A stretch of 55,179 bases of DNA from Gammaproteobacteria bacterium. Its GTDB lineage: Bacteria; Pseudomonadota; Gammaproteobacteria; Enterobacterales; GCA-2746155. The stretch spans positions 1 to 55,179 of the forward strand of contig JAUUZN010000004.1 in the NCBI GenBank assembly GCA_030589945.1, given 5' to 3'. A program made the translations under genes and the position numbers. Below are positions 1-8,516 of the stretch, piece by piece. How positions within the stretch are numbered: the first letter of the stretch is position 1; every line of letters begins with the position of its first letter. The notes beneath the pieces are model-generated. The model was not told the origin of the DNA, did no database searches, and saw nothing but the letters and a program-made list of their open reading frames with translations.

Positions 1-660
1 AACCGTGGATTACAATTCCTCGATTTAATTCAGGAAGGCAACATTGGCTTGATGAAGGCCGTTGATAAATTTGAATACCGTCGAGGTTACAAATTTTCAA
101 CCTACGCTACCTGGTGGATCCGTCAGGCGATTACACGTTCGATTGCTGACCAAGCAAGAACTATTCGTATACCAGTGCACATGATTGAAACCATCAACAA
201 GCTAAATAGAATTAGCCGCCAGATGCTTCAAGAAATGGGTCGTGAGCCACAGCCAGATGAACTCGCTATTCGTATGGAAATGCCTGAAGACAAGGTTCGT
301 AAAGTTCTTAAGATTGCTAAAGAGCCTATCTCAATGGAAACTCCCATTGGTGATGACGAAGATTCACATTTAGGTGATTTCATTGAAGACGCCAATATGG
401 ATTCTCCAGTAGATGATGCAACGACTGAGTCACTGCAAGAAACTACTCGTGAAATTCTAGGTAGTCTGACAGCGAGAGAAGCGAAGGTGCTTCGTATGCG
501 CTTTGGTATTGATATGAATACCGACCATACACTGGAAGAAGTGGGCAAACAGTTTGATGTAACGCGCGAGCGTATTCGTCAGATTGAAGCGAAGGCACTA
601 CGTAAGTTGCGCCACCCTACTCGCTCTGAAAGACTTCGTAGTTTCTTAGACGATAAATAA
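1..660 (+). CDS. rpoD: RNA polymerase sigma factor RpoD (sigma-70), C-terminal part
   Basis: This is the primary sigma factor, which directs core RNA polymerase to -10/-35 promoters. The window begins inside the gene: frame 1 is open from base 1 and reads [20 protein letters not shown], the start of region 2.2-2.3. The -10 recognition helix ([17 protein letters not shown]), region 3, the conserved [13 protein letters not shown] linker and the region 4 helix-turn-helix ([20 protein letters not shown]) follow. It ends with the family tail RSFLDDK and TAA. About 219 of roughly 610 residues are present. A terminator follows, so this is the end of the rpoD unit. Identification is secure because the sequence is close to the enteric protein throughout. 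Confidence 0.97.
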   Translation, partial: NRGLQFLDLIQEGNIGLMKAVDKFEYRRGYKFSTYATWWIRQAITRSIADQARTIRIPVHMIETINKLNRISRQMLQEMGREPQPDELAIRMEMPEDKVRKVLKIAKEPISMETPIGDDEDSHLGDFIEDANMDSPVDDATTESLQETTREILGSLTAREAKVLRMRFGIDMNTDHTLEEVGKQFDVTRERIRQIEAKALRKLRHPTRSERLRSFLDDK

Positions 661-685
661 GATTTAAAAGATAAGTATATTGCAG

Positions 686-720
686 GGGGTGTTACTTTTC
701 AGTACACTCCTTTTGCTTTT
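686..720 (+). terminator. Rho-independent terminator of rpoD
   Basis: GGGGTGT and ACACTCC form a 7-bp stem with one G-T pair around an 11-nt loop. The stem is followed at once by TTTTGCTTTT. It lies 26 bp after the rpoD stop and before the tRNA. Confidence 0.75.
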
Positions 721-740
721 GTAGCAACACATCTCAATAT

Positions 741-817
741 GGCCCCTTAGCTCAGTTGGTTAGAGCATACGACTCATAATCGTCAGGTCCCCCGTTCGAG
801 TCGGGGAGGGGCCACCA
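741..817 (+). tRNA. tRNA-Met (anticodon CAT, elongator type)
   Basis: A 77-nt cloverleaf with the CCA encoded. The acceptor GGCCCCT pairs with AGGGGCC, the D-loop contains AGTTGGTTAGA, the anticodon loop is CTCATAA with CAT, and the T-arm is CCCCG TTCGAGT CGGGG. The loop matches the elongator tRNA-Met of enterics; the lysidine-modified tRNA-Ile, which also reads CAT in DNA, is a less likely alternative. Pieces of its 3' end recur at 9350, 11146, 15303, 23040 and about 42691, so this gene is the likely integration site of the island that follows. Confidence 0.95.
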
Positions 818-1223
818 TTTTACGCTTTCTCATTAGTTTTCATGGACTTAGCGGGTACGGACCCGACGACTCATTGGCTGGAGCGTCCTACTGCGGGATT
901 TTGAGGTCCGAGAGCTTCAAACACCAATTTCATCGGTTTCTAACATGCGGTTGTGAAACTAAGGTCAGCGGAAGGCAGCAAATACTGGCTGGAAATGACA
1001 AACAAGGTAAACATTCCAGTTAGTCGTTACCAGGTGGTCGAAGTGAAAGGCTTGCTTATAAGGTTTGGGCCAGGGGTATTGGCAAGTTAAAATATGCATT
1101 AGAATACTCTCTAAACAATCGCTTGTGCCGCATCAATCTCTATAATTTATGGATTCCGGGAAGTTGTCCTTGTTGGTTTATATTCAGTATCAACCCCAGT
1201 ATTTATCAAATGCAATAAAATGT
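818..1223. other. Gene-free stretch after tRNA-Met
   Basis: No intact gene is visible in these 400 bases. The part at about 870-895 (TGGAGCGTCCTACTGC) resembles the bases after the tRNA piece at 23040 (TGGAGCGCCTACTGC near 23127), as if flank and tRNA end had been copied together. A weak relative of the IS6 end (GGTATTGGCAAGTTAAA) lies at 1075. A short open fragment is listed separately. Confidence 0.5.
944..1090 (+). pseudogene. Possible transposase fragment (IS256/mutator-like)
   Basis: A 48-codon open stretch without a good start reads ...LRSAEGSKYWLEMTNKVN... This recalls the EGAKFWL...LKNRGV segment of IS256-family transposases. The match is short and the rest of the fragment does not support it clearly, so the family call is tentative. 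If right, it is a relic of an unrelated IS next to the tRNA. Confidence 0.28.
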
Positions 1224-4200
1224 TTAATTGTATTCTGCACATTCAGTCCAAACAAAAGGTCCATTATCTCCTAGTGGACATTCTTCAAAAGTTTTATTAA
1301 TCTCAACAGTCTGACCAAATTCATCGGTTAATGTAATATTCAAAGTACCACCTGTCCGCGTACTGTACACCTGAGATGTACACTGGACAGTTATTCCGCC
1401 AAAAATATCTGAGTTGTAGCTATACCAGCCGAACGATCTTGCCGCCGTTGATGCAGCCGGATTAGTATTGGTAGTACTAATAAGAGTTGTGCCACTTGCA
1501 AGACTTTCAACTCTCCAATCGAACCATGCAATTAAGGCATTATCTGTGCACTGCGGTTCTGACATTGTGAATTTAGGAGGTGGTGGGATACCAATATTTA
1601 CCAGTAAATCCATTCGAGAATATCTTTTAAAATGTGTAATCTTGCTATCAACATTTTCATCCCCAAGAGTTCCGATAAATAGAAATCTTGCTCCTGTAAG
1701 TCCATCTCCATTCGCTGTATAGGTGATATCAAAAGTCTTGCTTTCACCCGGTAATATTGGCACGCTTGCATCAGGTGTTAAATTAGAGAGTTCAAAACTA
1801 CTACTATCTATTCTTGTTCCAATAGAAACCTTCGCATCTGCATTTCCTTTATTATACAGTTCAAATGTTACAGTTTCATATACTCCAGATTGAGGCACTA
1901 ATGTATAAGGATTAATATTTGACATATTAGCACTTTCATCAAGTGAAGATTCTAACTCCTTTCCTCTTACTCTTAGAACTAATTGTGGGGTGGCTCTTTT
2001 AATCTGAACAGAGGCTGTATATTGATTTACAGCACCCGCTTCATCATAGACATTGAATGTATGAGTGTATTCCTTTTCTCCAGTCTGTGAATAGTTACGC
2101 TCAAATACAATCTCACCCTGTTCATTGGAATCATATTCAATCATTTCAGGTTCAAGCATACCAGATACACAAGGTGTAAAATCCTCAGTTACAGGATCGA
2201 TACATTTCAATGTATACGCAACAACCATAGGAGATTCAGGTGCAAAAGTATAACCCTCACATTTATTTGTTTCTGTAGCTGCACAGGTTCCCGGATACCT
2301 TTCTATATAATCACCAGATATATTTTCAGCTTCAATATAACCCACACTGCCCCATCCAGATTCTGCTAAATAATCAATACCTATCATATGAAAACTCATA
2401 TTGATTCTATTACTCACTTCCCATGAAGTTTGGCCCTTGGATTGTTTGATTGTCTGATAGACATCGTCCGCCGTAGTATAAACATCATACAAACTGGTTA
2501 TTATTTGTGCTTGTGCTATCACTTTGATCAATCTTTCTAGTTGTTTTAAAGCAATATCTTTCAAACAGCCAATTCCAGTACTTTTAATTGAATCAAGAAT
2601 AAAACCACCAATTTCTAGGGCTGCTGAATCGGTTTTTCCTGCAGTTAAGTAACTTTGAATATTCTGAGAGCTAATAATTTGTGCTGCAATACCATAGGTC
2701 TGTTTCGTCGGATCAAACATCTGTACTAGACAAGTTTCTGCGCCCAATGCTTTTCCAAAAACAGGAATGGCCAATTCAAATAACAACGTATAAGCAGTGG
2801 CATTTCCATGTAAGTCATTTGCAAAGCGACCTTCAGCATAGCTACCCCAAAAATCATCCGTAGCCGGACCATAAACATAGATCCCATATGTTGTCGTTTC
2901 TGGATCATCATCGAGTTTGTCTAGTTCATCTTCAAACTTTGCAGTATCATTCTTTCCTTTGTGAATATAGCTCACATTTCCAGATGGCAATGTAGCCGGA
3001 CTACCACTATAGGTTTCTGGATCTGGACCAATTGCAATGCCTACCCAACGATTCAATTTATTGGTCACTTCAATTGAAAATAAATCTTCTTTTCCAGCTG
3101 TTGTAATATTATCAACTTTTACCTCAATGCCATTGAGTGTCTGTGAGTAGTTAGTTGTAATTTCTCCATCCTCATCCTCATTAACAACAATCACAGCATT
3201 TTGAGGCTTTGAAGAGCCAGAAGCCTTTGCGGCTATTTGAGTGCCAATCGGGTTTATCTGGTTAAATAGTGATAATACGGCAGCAGAATACAAGTCTGTA
3301 AACTCTTGTGATAACTGATACCAGTCATTATTATTTGACAGATATGTGGATAAATCTGCTACTGACTGAGAGCCATCATAGAAACTCTGGAAAACATCAG
3401 ACTGGTCATTGTTGAAAATAACAAGGTTTGGAACTAATAACATCAATGCCATTGTTGTGGTATCAGCATTAAGCGTTATTGTTTCATCTCCAACTGTGAT
3501 ATAACCCATCCAGATAATATTATCATCAGCATCATATGCGGTGACTAATCCCTCACCCGTTACTGTTGTTATATCAATACTAGCTATCCCATCTACTACT
3601 ACAACTTCTCCAAAAGCACCTGAACTGACCATAGCAATATCGACAGTTGATTGTTCAATAATTACAACAACGATAGGCTTCACAGTTATAACAACCGAAT
3701 GGCTTGCTGTTGCATCTTCATTATCAGTAACGGTAAGCTGAAAAGTAAGGTCTATTGGCGTAGTAGTAATTGGAGCCGTAAATGAAGATTCTGCTGTACA
3801 TCCATTGTTGATTGATACTGATATACCGGCTGTTTGCGTCCAACTATAGCTTACAATCTCACCGTCGGTATCAGTAGCACTGCCAGATAAGATGACATTA
3901 GATTGTTCGTTGACTGTCCGATCATTACCGGCACTTGCAGTAGGATTTTCATTCACAGGATTTATCGTTATAACAACCGAATCGCTTACCGTTGCATCTT
4001 CATTATCAGTAACGGTAAGTTGAAAAGTAAGGTCTATTGGCGTAGTAGTAATTGGGGCAGTAAATGAAGATTCTGCTGCACTTCCATTGTTGATTGATAC
4101 TGATATACCCGCTGTTTGCGTCCATCTATAGCTTGCAATCTCACCGTCGGTATCAGTGGCACTGCCAGATAAGGTGACATTAGATTGTTCATCGACTGTC

Positions 4201-4628
4201 CGATCATTACCGGCACTTGCAGTAGGATTTGCATTCACAGGATTTATCATTACATCAACTGAATCTATTGCTGTAGCACCATCATTATCAGTCACTGTAA
4301 GTTGAAATGTCAGGGCGAGTTGTGTGGTTGTTACCGGGGCATTAAAGGAAGCAGATGCAGCATCAGCACCTGAAAGAGTGACTGCTTCACCTGATGTTTG
4401 AGTCCAAGTATAACTGGCGATCGTACCGTCTGAATCTGTCCCACTGCCAGTAAGGCTGACACTGATCTGCTCATCAACATTTTGATCAGCACCAGCACTA
4501 GAAATTGGAACAACATTTGTTTGTGGTGTAGGGGACGTACCACCACTGTCACCACTGCCACCCCCTCCACAAGAAACCAGCTGAGTGAGTAATAATAGTG
4601 TTAATAATGAGGATGAAAAACCTTTCAT
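1224..4628 (-). CDS. Large lipoprotein with tandem PKD-like repeats
   Basis: An 1134-residue cell-envelope protein. The N-terminus MKGFSSSLLT... ends in a lipobox, LVSC, with Cys20 as the lipidation site. A Gly/Ser/Pro linker follows, then three PKD/Ig-like repeats of about 94 residues (roughly 40-320) sharing WTQTAG, FTAP and LTFQLTVTDN. Repeats two and three are almost identical at DNA level. The remaining 800 residues form no family I can name; they hold further beta-rich segments and several Cys near the C-terminus. PKD domains usually mediate adhesion or carbohydrate contacts, so a surface adhesin-like role is an inference. It is the first minus-strand gene after the tRNA, and a GC-rich repeat fragment lies 174 bp upstream of its start. 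Confidence 0.8.
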   Translation of the reverse strand: MKGFSSSLLTLLLLTQLVSCGGGGSGDSGGTSPTPQTNVVPISSAGADQNVDEQISVSLTGSGTDSDGTIASYTWTQTSGEAVTLSGADAASASFNAPVTTTQLALTFQLTVTDNDGATAIDSVDVMINPVNANPTASAGNDRTVDEQSNVTLSGSATDTDGEIASYRWTQTAGISVSINNGSAAESSFTAPITTTPIDLTFQLTVTDNEDATVSDSVVITINPVNENPTASAGNDRTVNEQSNVILSGSATDTDGEIVSYSWTQTAGISVSINNGCTAESSFTAPITTTPIDLTFQLTVTDNEDATASHSVVITVKPIVVVIIEQSTVDIAMVSSGAFGEVVVVDGIASIDITTVTGEGLVTAYDADDNIIWMGYITVGDETITLNADTTTMALMLLVPNLVIFNNDQSDVFQSFYDGSQSVADLSTYLSNNNDWYQLSQEFTDLYSAAVLSLFNQINPIGTQIAAKASGSSKPQNAVIVVNEDEDGEITTNYSQTLNGIEVKVDNITTAGKEDLFSIEVTNKLNRWVGIAIGPDPETYSGSPATLPSGNVSYIHKGKNDTAKFEDELDKLDDDPETTTYGIYVYGPATDDFWGSYAEGRFANDLHGNATAYTLLFELAIPVFGKALGAETCLVQMFDPTKQTYGIAAQIISSQNIQSYLTAGKTDSAALEIGGFILDSIKSTGIGCLKDIALKQLERLIKVIAQAQIITSLYDVYTTADDVYQTIKQSKGQTSWEVSNRINMSFHMIGIDYLAESGWGSVGYIEAENISGDYIERYPGTCAATETNKCEGYTFAPESPMVVAYTLKCIDPVTEDFTPCVSGMLEPEMIEYDSNEQGEIVFERNYSQTGEKEYTHTFNVYDEAGAVNQYTASVQIKRATPQLVLRVRGKELESSLDESANMSNINPYTLVPQSGVYETVTFELYNKGNADAKVSIGTRIDSSSFELSNLTPDASVPILPGESKTFDITYTANGDGLTGARFLFIGTLGDENVDSKITHFKRYSRMDLLVNIGIPPPPKFTMSEPQCTDNALIAWFDWRVESLASGTTLISTTNTNPAASTAARSFGWYSYNSDIFGGITVQCTSQVYSTRTGGTLNITLTDEFGQTVEINKTFEECPLGDNGPFVWTECAEYN
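3680..4243 (-). repeat. Two near-identical 282-bp tandem repeats inside the lipoprotein gene
   Basis: The segments at about 3680-3961 and 3962-4243 align with a constant 282-base offset and few differences (for example CGATCATTACCGGCACTTGC at 3919 and 4201). Each encodes one 94-residue PKD-like unit. One Ser of the repeat is Cys in the downstream copy. The near identity points to recent duplication and makes copy-number change by slippage likely. Confidence 0.85.
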
Positions 4629-4801
4629 TTTATGCCCTTATATTCTTTCTATGACAGCCAGACCTAGGAACAGATTAAAAATTAAGATGAGGGATGATGG
4701 GAATTCAAACTAGGAGACTTCATGCATTAGATACATCATCCTTGACATTAATTACTGTCTATTTTTTATTCAATATACTCCTTTGATTAAGTTTGATCAA
4801 A

Positions 4802-4823
4802 TCCGCCCCCACCTCCCCCCACC
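4802..4823 (+). repeat. Truncated end of GC-rich repeat, cut by the IS
   Basis: CCGCCCCCACCTCC followed by CCCCACC matches the left end of the GC-rich element at 15161 and 10957, then runs straight into the IS left end at 4824. The same junction recurs at 10251-10288. Confidence 0.6.
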
Positions 4824-5601
4824 GGTACTGACAAGTTAACTTCTGATAATTGAAAGATCTAAGTAATTCTCAATTCAAACTGCAACTACCTTTTCCCAAG
4901 ACGCAAAAGCACGATGTCTGAATATTCGATAGTTCTTAGCAGATAATAAATGATGCCCCAGATTGAATAAGTTGTAGACTTCAGCATGAGCACTAAGGAA
5001 TCTCTGACCCTGCTCCATAGATTTGAACTTCCGCATGCATCTTTCTCTGACTCTGGTCGGCTGATGTGAAAGCTCGGCCTTGTTGTTCGCGTACTGTGAT
5101 GTATCATGAATTACATCAGGCATTAGTTCTTTGTGTGCCACAGGATAACTACCCATCTTGTCCGTGACTATTTTCCTGGGCTTACCCTGATTCGCTTTCA
5201 GAAGCCTTTTGAAGAACCGTTTCGCCGTCTTACTGTCACGCCTTTTCTGAAGGTATACATCGATGACATCACCATCCTGATCCACGGCTCGCCAGAGATA
5301 ATGCAAGACTCCATTAATCTTGATAAACACTTCATCCAGATAGAATGTATCACCAAATCCCCTGCGCCTTTTCTTCAGACGGTTTGCGTATTCAGGCCCG
5401 AACTTATTGCACCAGAGACGGATCGCTTCATAGCTGACCTGAATGCCACGTTCTGAGAGTAAATCTTCAATGTCTCTGTGACTGAGATTAAATCGGTGAT
5501 AAAGCCATACGGCATGTTGGATGATTTCTGATGGAAATCTGTGACGTTTGTATATATTCATCCATTTAGTATGAACTAATAAAGATTAACTTGTCAGTAC
5601 C
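4824..5601 (-). mobile_element. IS6-family insertion sequence, copy 1 (apparently complete)
   Basis: A 778-bp element bounded by GGTACTGACAAGTTAAC at 4824 and its reverse complement, ending at 5601 (GTTAAC is GATTAAC at the right end). It carries one transposase gene on the minus strand that fills the element, the standard IS6/IS26 layout and size. The 8 bases outside each end do not match, so no target duplication is visible. It is the only copy here with both ends and an ATG-started transposase. Confidence 0.9.
4875..5561 (-). CDS. IS6-family DDE transposase
   Basis: A 228-residue transposase. An N-terminal helix-turn-helix-like part (LSHRDIEDLLSERGI) is followed by the catalytic core with Asp76 (FYLDEVF), Asp134 (VTDKMGSY) and probable Glu163 (NNKAELSH). 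The length is normal for IS6. IS6 enzymes move by replicative cointegrate formation, and in cis they produce deletions and inversions without target duplications. That fits the scattered ends in this window. About nine in ten residues match copy 2 at 7580 by eye. Confidence 0.95.
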   Translation of the reverse strand: MNIYKRHRFPSEIIQHAVWLYHRFNLSHRDIEDLLSERGIQVSYEAIRLWCNKFGPEYANRLKKRRRGFGDTFYLDEVFIKINGVLHYLWRAVDQDGDVIDVYLQKRRDSKTAKRFFKRLLKANQGKPRKIVTDKMGSYPVAHKELMPDVIHDTSQYANNKAELSHQPTRVRERCMRKFKSMEQGQRFLSAHAEVYNLFNLGHHLLSAKNYRIFRHRAFASWEKVVAV

Positions 5602-5656
5602 TTAAAGCGGTCATAATCTTAAAATCTATTGTCAGTTAAAACTTTACTTTTATTCA

Positions 5657-5690
5657 TGTATGCAATATATTGCGCAATATACTGCATACA
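5657..5690. promoter_or_regulatory. 34-bp palindromic operator of the MarR-family gene
   Basis: TGTATGCAATATATTGC is followed by an inverted copy GCAATATACTGCATACA, giving 16 of 17 matching pairs. It directly overlaps the 5' end of the regulator gene at 5670. MarR proteins bind such palindromes as dimers and usually repress their own gene, so autoregulation is inferred. Confidence 0.75.
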
Positions 5691-6182
5691 TTCAATGAGA
5701 AAATAAATAACTTGGAACATCTCAAAAGACTAGGAAGAGGATTTACACCTAAGTTGGCGATGGACTTCGCTTCTCTTATGGAAAAACAAGCTAGGCCTGT
5801 GTATAAAAGTATAGGCATTATTTTCCCAGTAATAACATCTTCAACGGTTAATGTTATTGCCCAAAATCAATCGGCATCACTTCTAGATGTTGCCAGGGCA
5901 CTAGATATACCTCACCAGTTAGCCGCTCAAAGAATAAAAAAACTTTTGAAGTTAAATATCATTTCTACTCATAAAGACATCGAAGATAAAAGAAAAACAA
6001 ATTACCAATTAACCGAACTTGGTAAAACTCAAAATGATCTTCTAAATCTATACTTAAGCAAAGCAGATAAGGTTTTCTCTGATTTAAATGAAGAAATCGA
6101 TGTAGATTTTATGGTATTACTTCAACAAGTTAACGAAAGCTTTACCGCTAGAAGCTTATTTCAAAGAATCATTAGCGAGTAA
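5670..6182 (+). CDS. MarR-like winged-helix transcriptional regulator
   Basis: Up to 170 residues. Helical N-terminus, a winged-helix core (ASLLDVARALDIPHQLAAQRIKKLLKLNIIS), then a charged beta wing (HKDIEDKRKTNYQLTELGK) typical of MarR, and a helical dimerisation tail. The start is uncertain. TTG at 5670 lies inside the palindrome and has no clear Shine-Dalgarno; TTG at 5712 is another in-frame choice; the ATG at 5656 is out of frame. It is followed 7 bases later by the S41 protease gene, so the two form an operon, and the regulator probably controls both through the palindrome. The pair lies between two IS6 copies in the same orientation. Confidence 0.75.
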   Translation: MRNILHTFNEKINNLEHLKRLGRGFTPKLAMDFASLMEKQARPVYKSIGIIFPVITSSTVNVIAQNQSASLLDVARALDIPHQLAAQRIKKLLKLNIISTHKDIEDKRKTNYQLTELGKTQNDLLNLYLSKADKVFSDLNEEIDVDFMVLLQQVNESFTARSLFQRIISE

Positions 6183-6189
6183 TGATAAA

Positions 6190-7509
6190 ATGAAATTGAC
6201 TCTATATGCAGTAGTTATATTATTAATATCTTCGTCATACGCTAATGATTTTGCGTATCGTGAGACTATTAATACCACAGCTAACATTATTGAACATCAG
6301 TTTTATTCAGAAAAAATAGGTCTAAGAGTAGCTAACCAAATTAGACAAGAAAAATTTGTAGAACAGTTTTCAACGGTAAAAAACCAACAAGAATTTACAG
6401 ATTTATTTTCTAAAGAATTGCGTCGAATATCTGGTGATAATCATATTGGTGTTGTTTATTCCCCAAAAGATGTCAAACGATATAAATTGAGAGAGCAAGC
6501 AAAAACAGATATAAATGCTAGAAAAAAAAATAAAATCAATCAAACCAACCAATTGATAGAATCTAAAAAAGCGAACTTTGGTATTCAGGGACTGATAGCG
6601 TTAGAGGGAAATATTGGTTACCTTGAAATGAGTTATTTTGATGGGTTTGTTGATGAAAGTGCTCCTGTTTTTCAGTCGGCGATGGAATTCCTTTCTAACT
6701 CTCAAGCAATAATACTCGACCTACGAAGAAATGGCGGTGGTAACAGCCGAATATTACCTTTGTTCTTAGGTTATTTCTTAGGTCCTGAGTCAGTACATTT
6801 TGGTAATAAAATAGAGCGTTGGAAAAACCAACAAACTAAATTATTTACAAAAACCAATACCCAAGGGACTAGATACTTTGATAAACCTATTTATATATTA
6901 ACTAGTGGCACAACTTTTAGCCTTGCAGAGCATGTTACATATCACTTGAAAGCCTTTGGCAGAGCGACGGTTGTTGGTGAACGAACATATGGCGGTGGCA
7001 AAGCATTTGATCCTGTTGTTTTAAATGACGATTTCTATCTTCGAATACCAAGAATAGAAATGGTTAATACCGTAACTAAGTCAATGTATAAAGAAAGTGA
7101 AGGAATTACACCTGATGTACCAGCTACCGCAGAATCTGCTTTTTATGTTGCATATTTGCTTGCTTTAGAAAACTTAAAAACAATGAGTAATGATGAACAG
7201 TTAATCCAATACTATACCTGGGTTCAAAGAGTTATATCACCTAAGGTAGATGGGACAAATATTAATTTTTATCTACCATTATTAACTCGCCAGCATAAAT
7301 TTGATGAGTTTGAGTTTGAAGTTCGTAATAATGAAATGTGGATGTCATTTCGCAACTTGCCATGGGTAAAACTAGTAAATTTAGGCAATGGATTTTTTTA
7401 CGATGACAGAGCGATTCAACAACAAATCAAAATAAAACAAGTCCATGGAAAGTTTGAGTTGCATGTTCATCGTTTATGGCATGATGCAAGAGTGATTACA
7501 GAAAATTAG
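6190..7509 (+). CDS. Secreted S41-family (tail-specific/IRBP-like) peptidase
   Basis: 439 residues. A signal peptide (MKLTLYAVVILLISSSYA) is followed by an N-terminal helical part and the S41 core from about 130: GNIGYLEMSYF, AIILDLRRNGGG, PIYILTSGTTFSLAEHV with the likely nucleophile Ser near 240, and VGERTYGGG. No PDZ domain is evident, which fits the IRBP-like branch rather than CtpA. A C-terminal part of about 100 residues is unassigned. It would act in the periplasm or outside on peptide or protein substrates that cannot be told from sequence. It follows the MarR-like gene by 7 bases. Confidence 0.8.
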   Translation: MKLTLYAVVILLISSSYANDFAYRETINTTANIIEHQFYSEKIGLRVANQIRQEKFVEQFSTVKNQQEFTDLFSKELRRISGDNHIGVVYSPKDVKRYKLREQAKTDINARKKNKINQTNQLIESKKANFGIQGLIALEGNIGYLEMSYFDGFVDESAPVFQSAMEFLSNSQAIILDLRRNGGGNSRILPLFLGYFLGPESVHFGNKIERWKNQQTKLFTKTNTQGTRYFDKPIYILTSGTTFSLAEHVTYHLKAFGRATVVGERTYGGGKAFDPVVLNDDFYLRIPRIEMVNTVTKSMYKESEGITPDVPATAESAFYVAYLLALENLKTMSNDEQLIQYYTWVQRVISPKVDGTNINFYLPLLTRQHKFDEFEFEVRNNEMWMSFRNLPWVKLVNLGNGFFYDDRAIQQQIKIKQVHGKFELHVHRLWHDARVITEN

Positions 7510-7526
7510 TGTGAGCTTGCCTAGCT

Positions 7527-8283
7527 GGTATTGACAAGTTAACTTCTAGAATTTGAAGTTTCCTTGCTCACATTCCATCTCAAGCTGCTGTTATATTTAT
7601 CCAAGACACACTTGCCCTACTACGCAACATCCGATAATTCTCAGCAGATAACATATGTCGTCCTAGATTAAATAAATTATAGACTTCAGCATGAGCACTA
7701 AGGAATCTCTGACCCTGCTCCATAGATTTGAACTTCCGCTTGCATCTTTCCCTGACTCTGGTCGGCTGATGCGATAGTTCAGCTTTGTTGTTGGCGTACT
7801 GGGAGGTGTCGTGTATCACTTCAGGCATCAGCTCCTTGTGAGCCACGGGATAACTTCCCATCTTGTCCGTGATGATCTTCCAAGGTTTGCCTCGGTTGCT
7901 TTTGAGTAAACACCTGAAGAATCGTTTGGCTGTCTTGCTATCACGCTTTTCCTGAAGATATACATCAACCACATCACCATCTTGATCTACTGCACGCCAC
8001 AGATAATGTTGGACTCCGTTTATCTTAATGAATACTTCATCAATGAAGAAAGTATCGCCGAATCCTCTGCGCTTTCGCTTCAATCGTCTGGCATATTCTG
8101 GTCCAAATTTATTGCACCAAAGACGAATAGATTCATAACTAACCTGAATGCCACGTTCTGACAGCAAGTCTTCAATGTCCCTGTGGCTTAAGTTGAAGCG
8201 ATGATAAAGCCAGACCGCGTATTGGATAATTTCTGGTGGGAAACGATAACGTTTGTATATGTTCCTTCTCAACTTGTATTACA
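7527..8283 (-). mobile_element. IS6-family insertion sequence, copy 2 (decayed right end)
   Basis: The left end GGTATTGACAAGTTAAC at 7527 is clear. The other end survives only as a weak AACTTGTATTACAC at about 8271-8284. The transposase is about 90 percent like copy 1 by eye. The left end carries T where copy 1 has C (GGTATTG against GGTACTG), the variant also seen at 11464, 18408 and 46993, so at least two subfamilies have been active. Confidence 0.8.
7580..8272 (-). CDS. IS6-family transposase, copy 2 with lost ATG
   Basis: The coding frame is intact over about 228 residues with the same Asp-Asp-Glu core (FFIDEVF, ITDKMGSY, NNKAELSH). At the position of the ATG of copy 1 (ATGAATATATAC) this copy has AGGAACATATAC, so only an upstream TTG at 8272 is left as a start. 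With the decayed right end, the copy is probably unable to move on its own, although its protein could still act on other ends if made. Confidence 0.85.
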   Translation of the reverse strand: MRRNIYKRYRFPPEIIQYAVWLYHRFNLSHRDIEDLLSERGIQVSYESIRLWCNKFGPEYARRLKRKRRGFGDTFFIDEVFIKINGVQHYLWRAVDQDGDVVDVYLQEKRDSKTAKRFFRCLLKSNRGKPWKIITDKMGSYPVAHKELMPEVIHDTSQYANNKAELSHQPTRVRERCKRKFKSMEQGQRFLSAHAEVYNLFNLGRHMLSAENYRMLRSRASVSWINITAA

Positions 8284-8290
8284 CAATTTA

Positions 8291-8503
8291 TCATTCTTGC
8301 AGTGGGTAAACTAATCGCTCTAATCCATTCACCTTAATTTCATAGGTGAGTTGTAGTAATTCCCCTAACTTACCCTCTGGAAAACCTTGAGCCGAAAACC
8401 AAACTAGATATGGTTCTGGTAATTCAATAAGACTTTGTCCTACATATTTACCAAAAGGCATTTTCATATTTGCTACTTTTATTAGATTCTGTGGATCAAA
8501 CAT
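8291..8503 (-). CDS. DUF3820 family protein
   Basis: A 70-residue protein beginning MFDPQNLIKVANMKMPFGKYVG and continuing with LIELPEPYLVWFSAQGFPEGKLGELL, the DUF3820 pattern (MPFGKYKG, L.LP..YL.WF). A longer upstream frame exists, but it overlaps the methyltransferase end and lacks family similarity, so the ATG at 8503 is chosen. It lies 13 bases after the methyltransferase stop, in the same direction. The family is a small, mostly uncharacterised group, some of them linked to exonuclease-type proteins. Confidence 0.8.
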   Translation of the reverse strand: MFDPQNLIKVANMKMPFGKYVGQSLIELPEPYLVWFSAQGFPEGKLGELLQLTYEIKVNGLERLVYPLQE

Positions 8504-8516
8504 ATCAATTCCATTC

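Noticed and set aside
228-548. Open frame on the minus strand inside rpoD
   Set aside because: It is antisense to a strongly conserved coding region and has low-complexity Ser-rich sense; it is a shadow frame.
4602-4823. Replication origin or dnaA-box cluster in the AT-rich gap
   Set aside because: No repeated DnaA boxes were seen and the genes around are not origin-linked.
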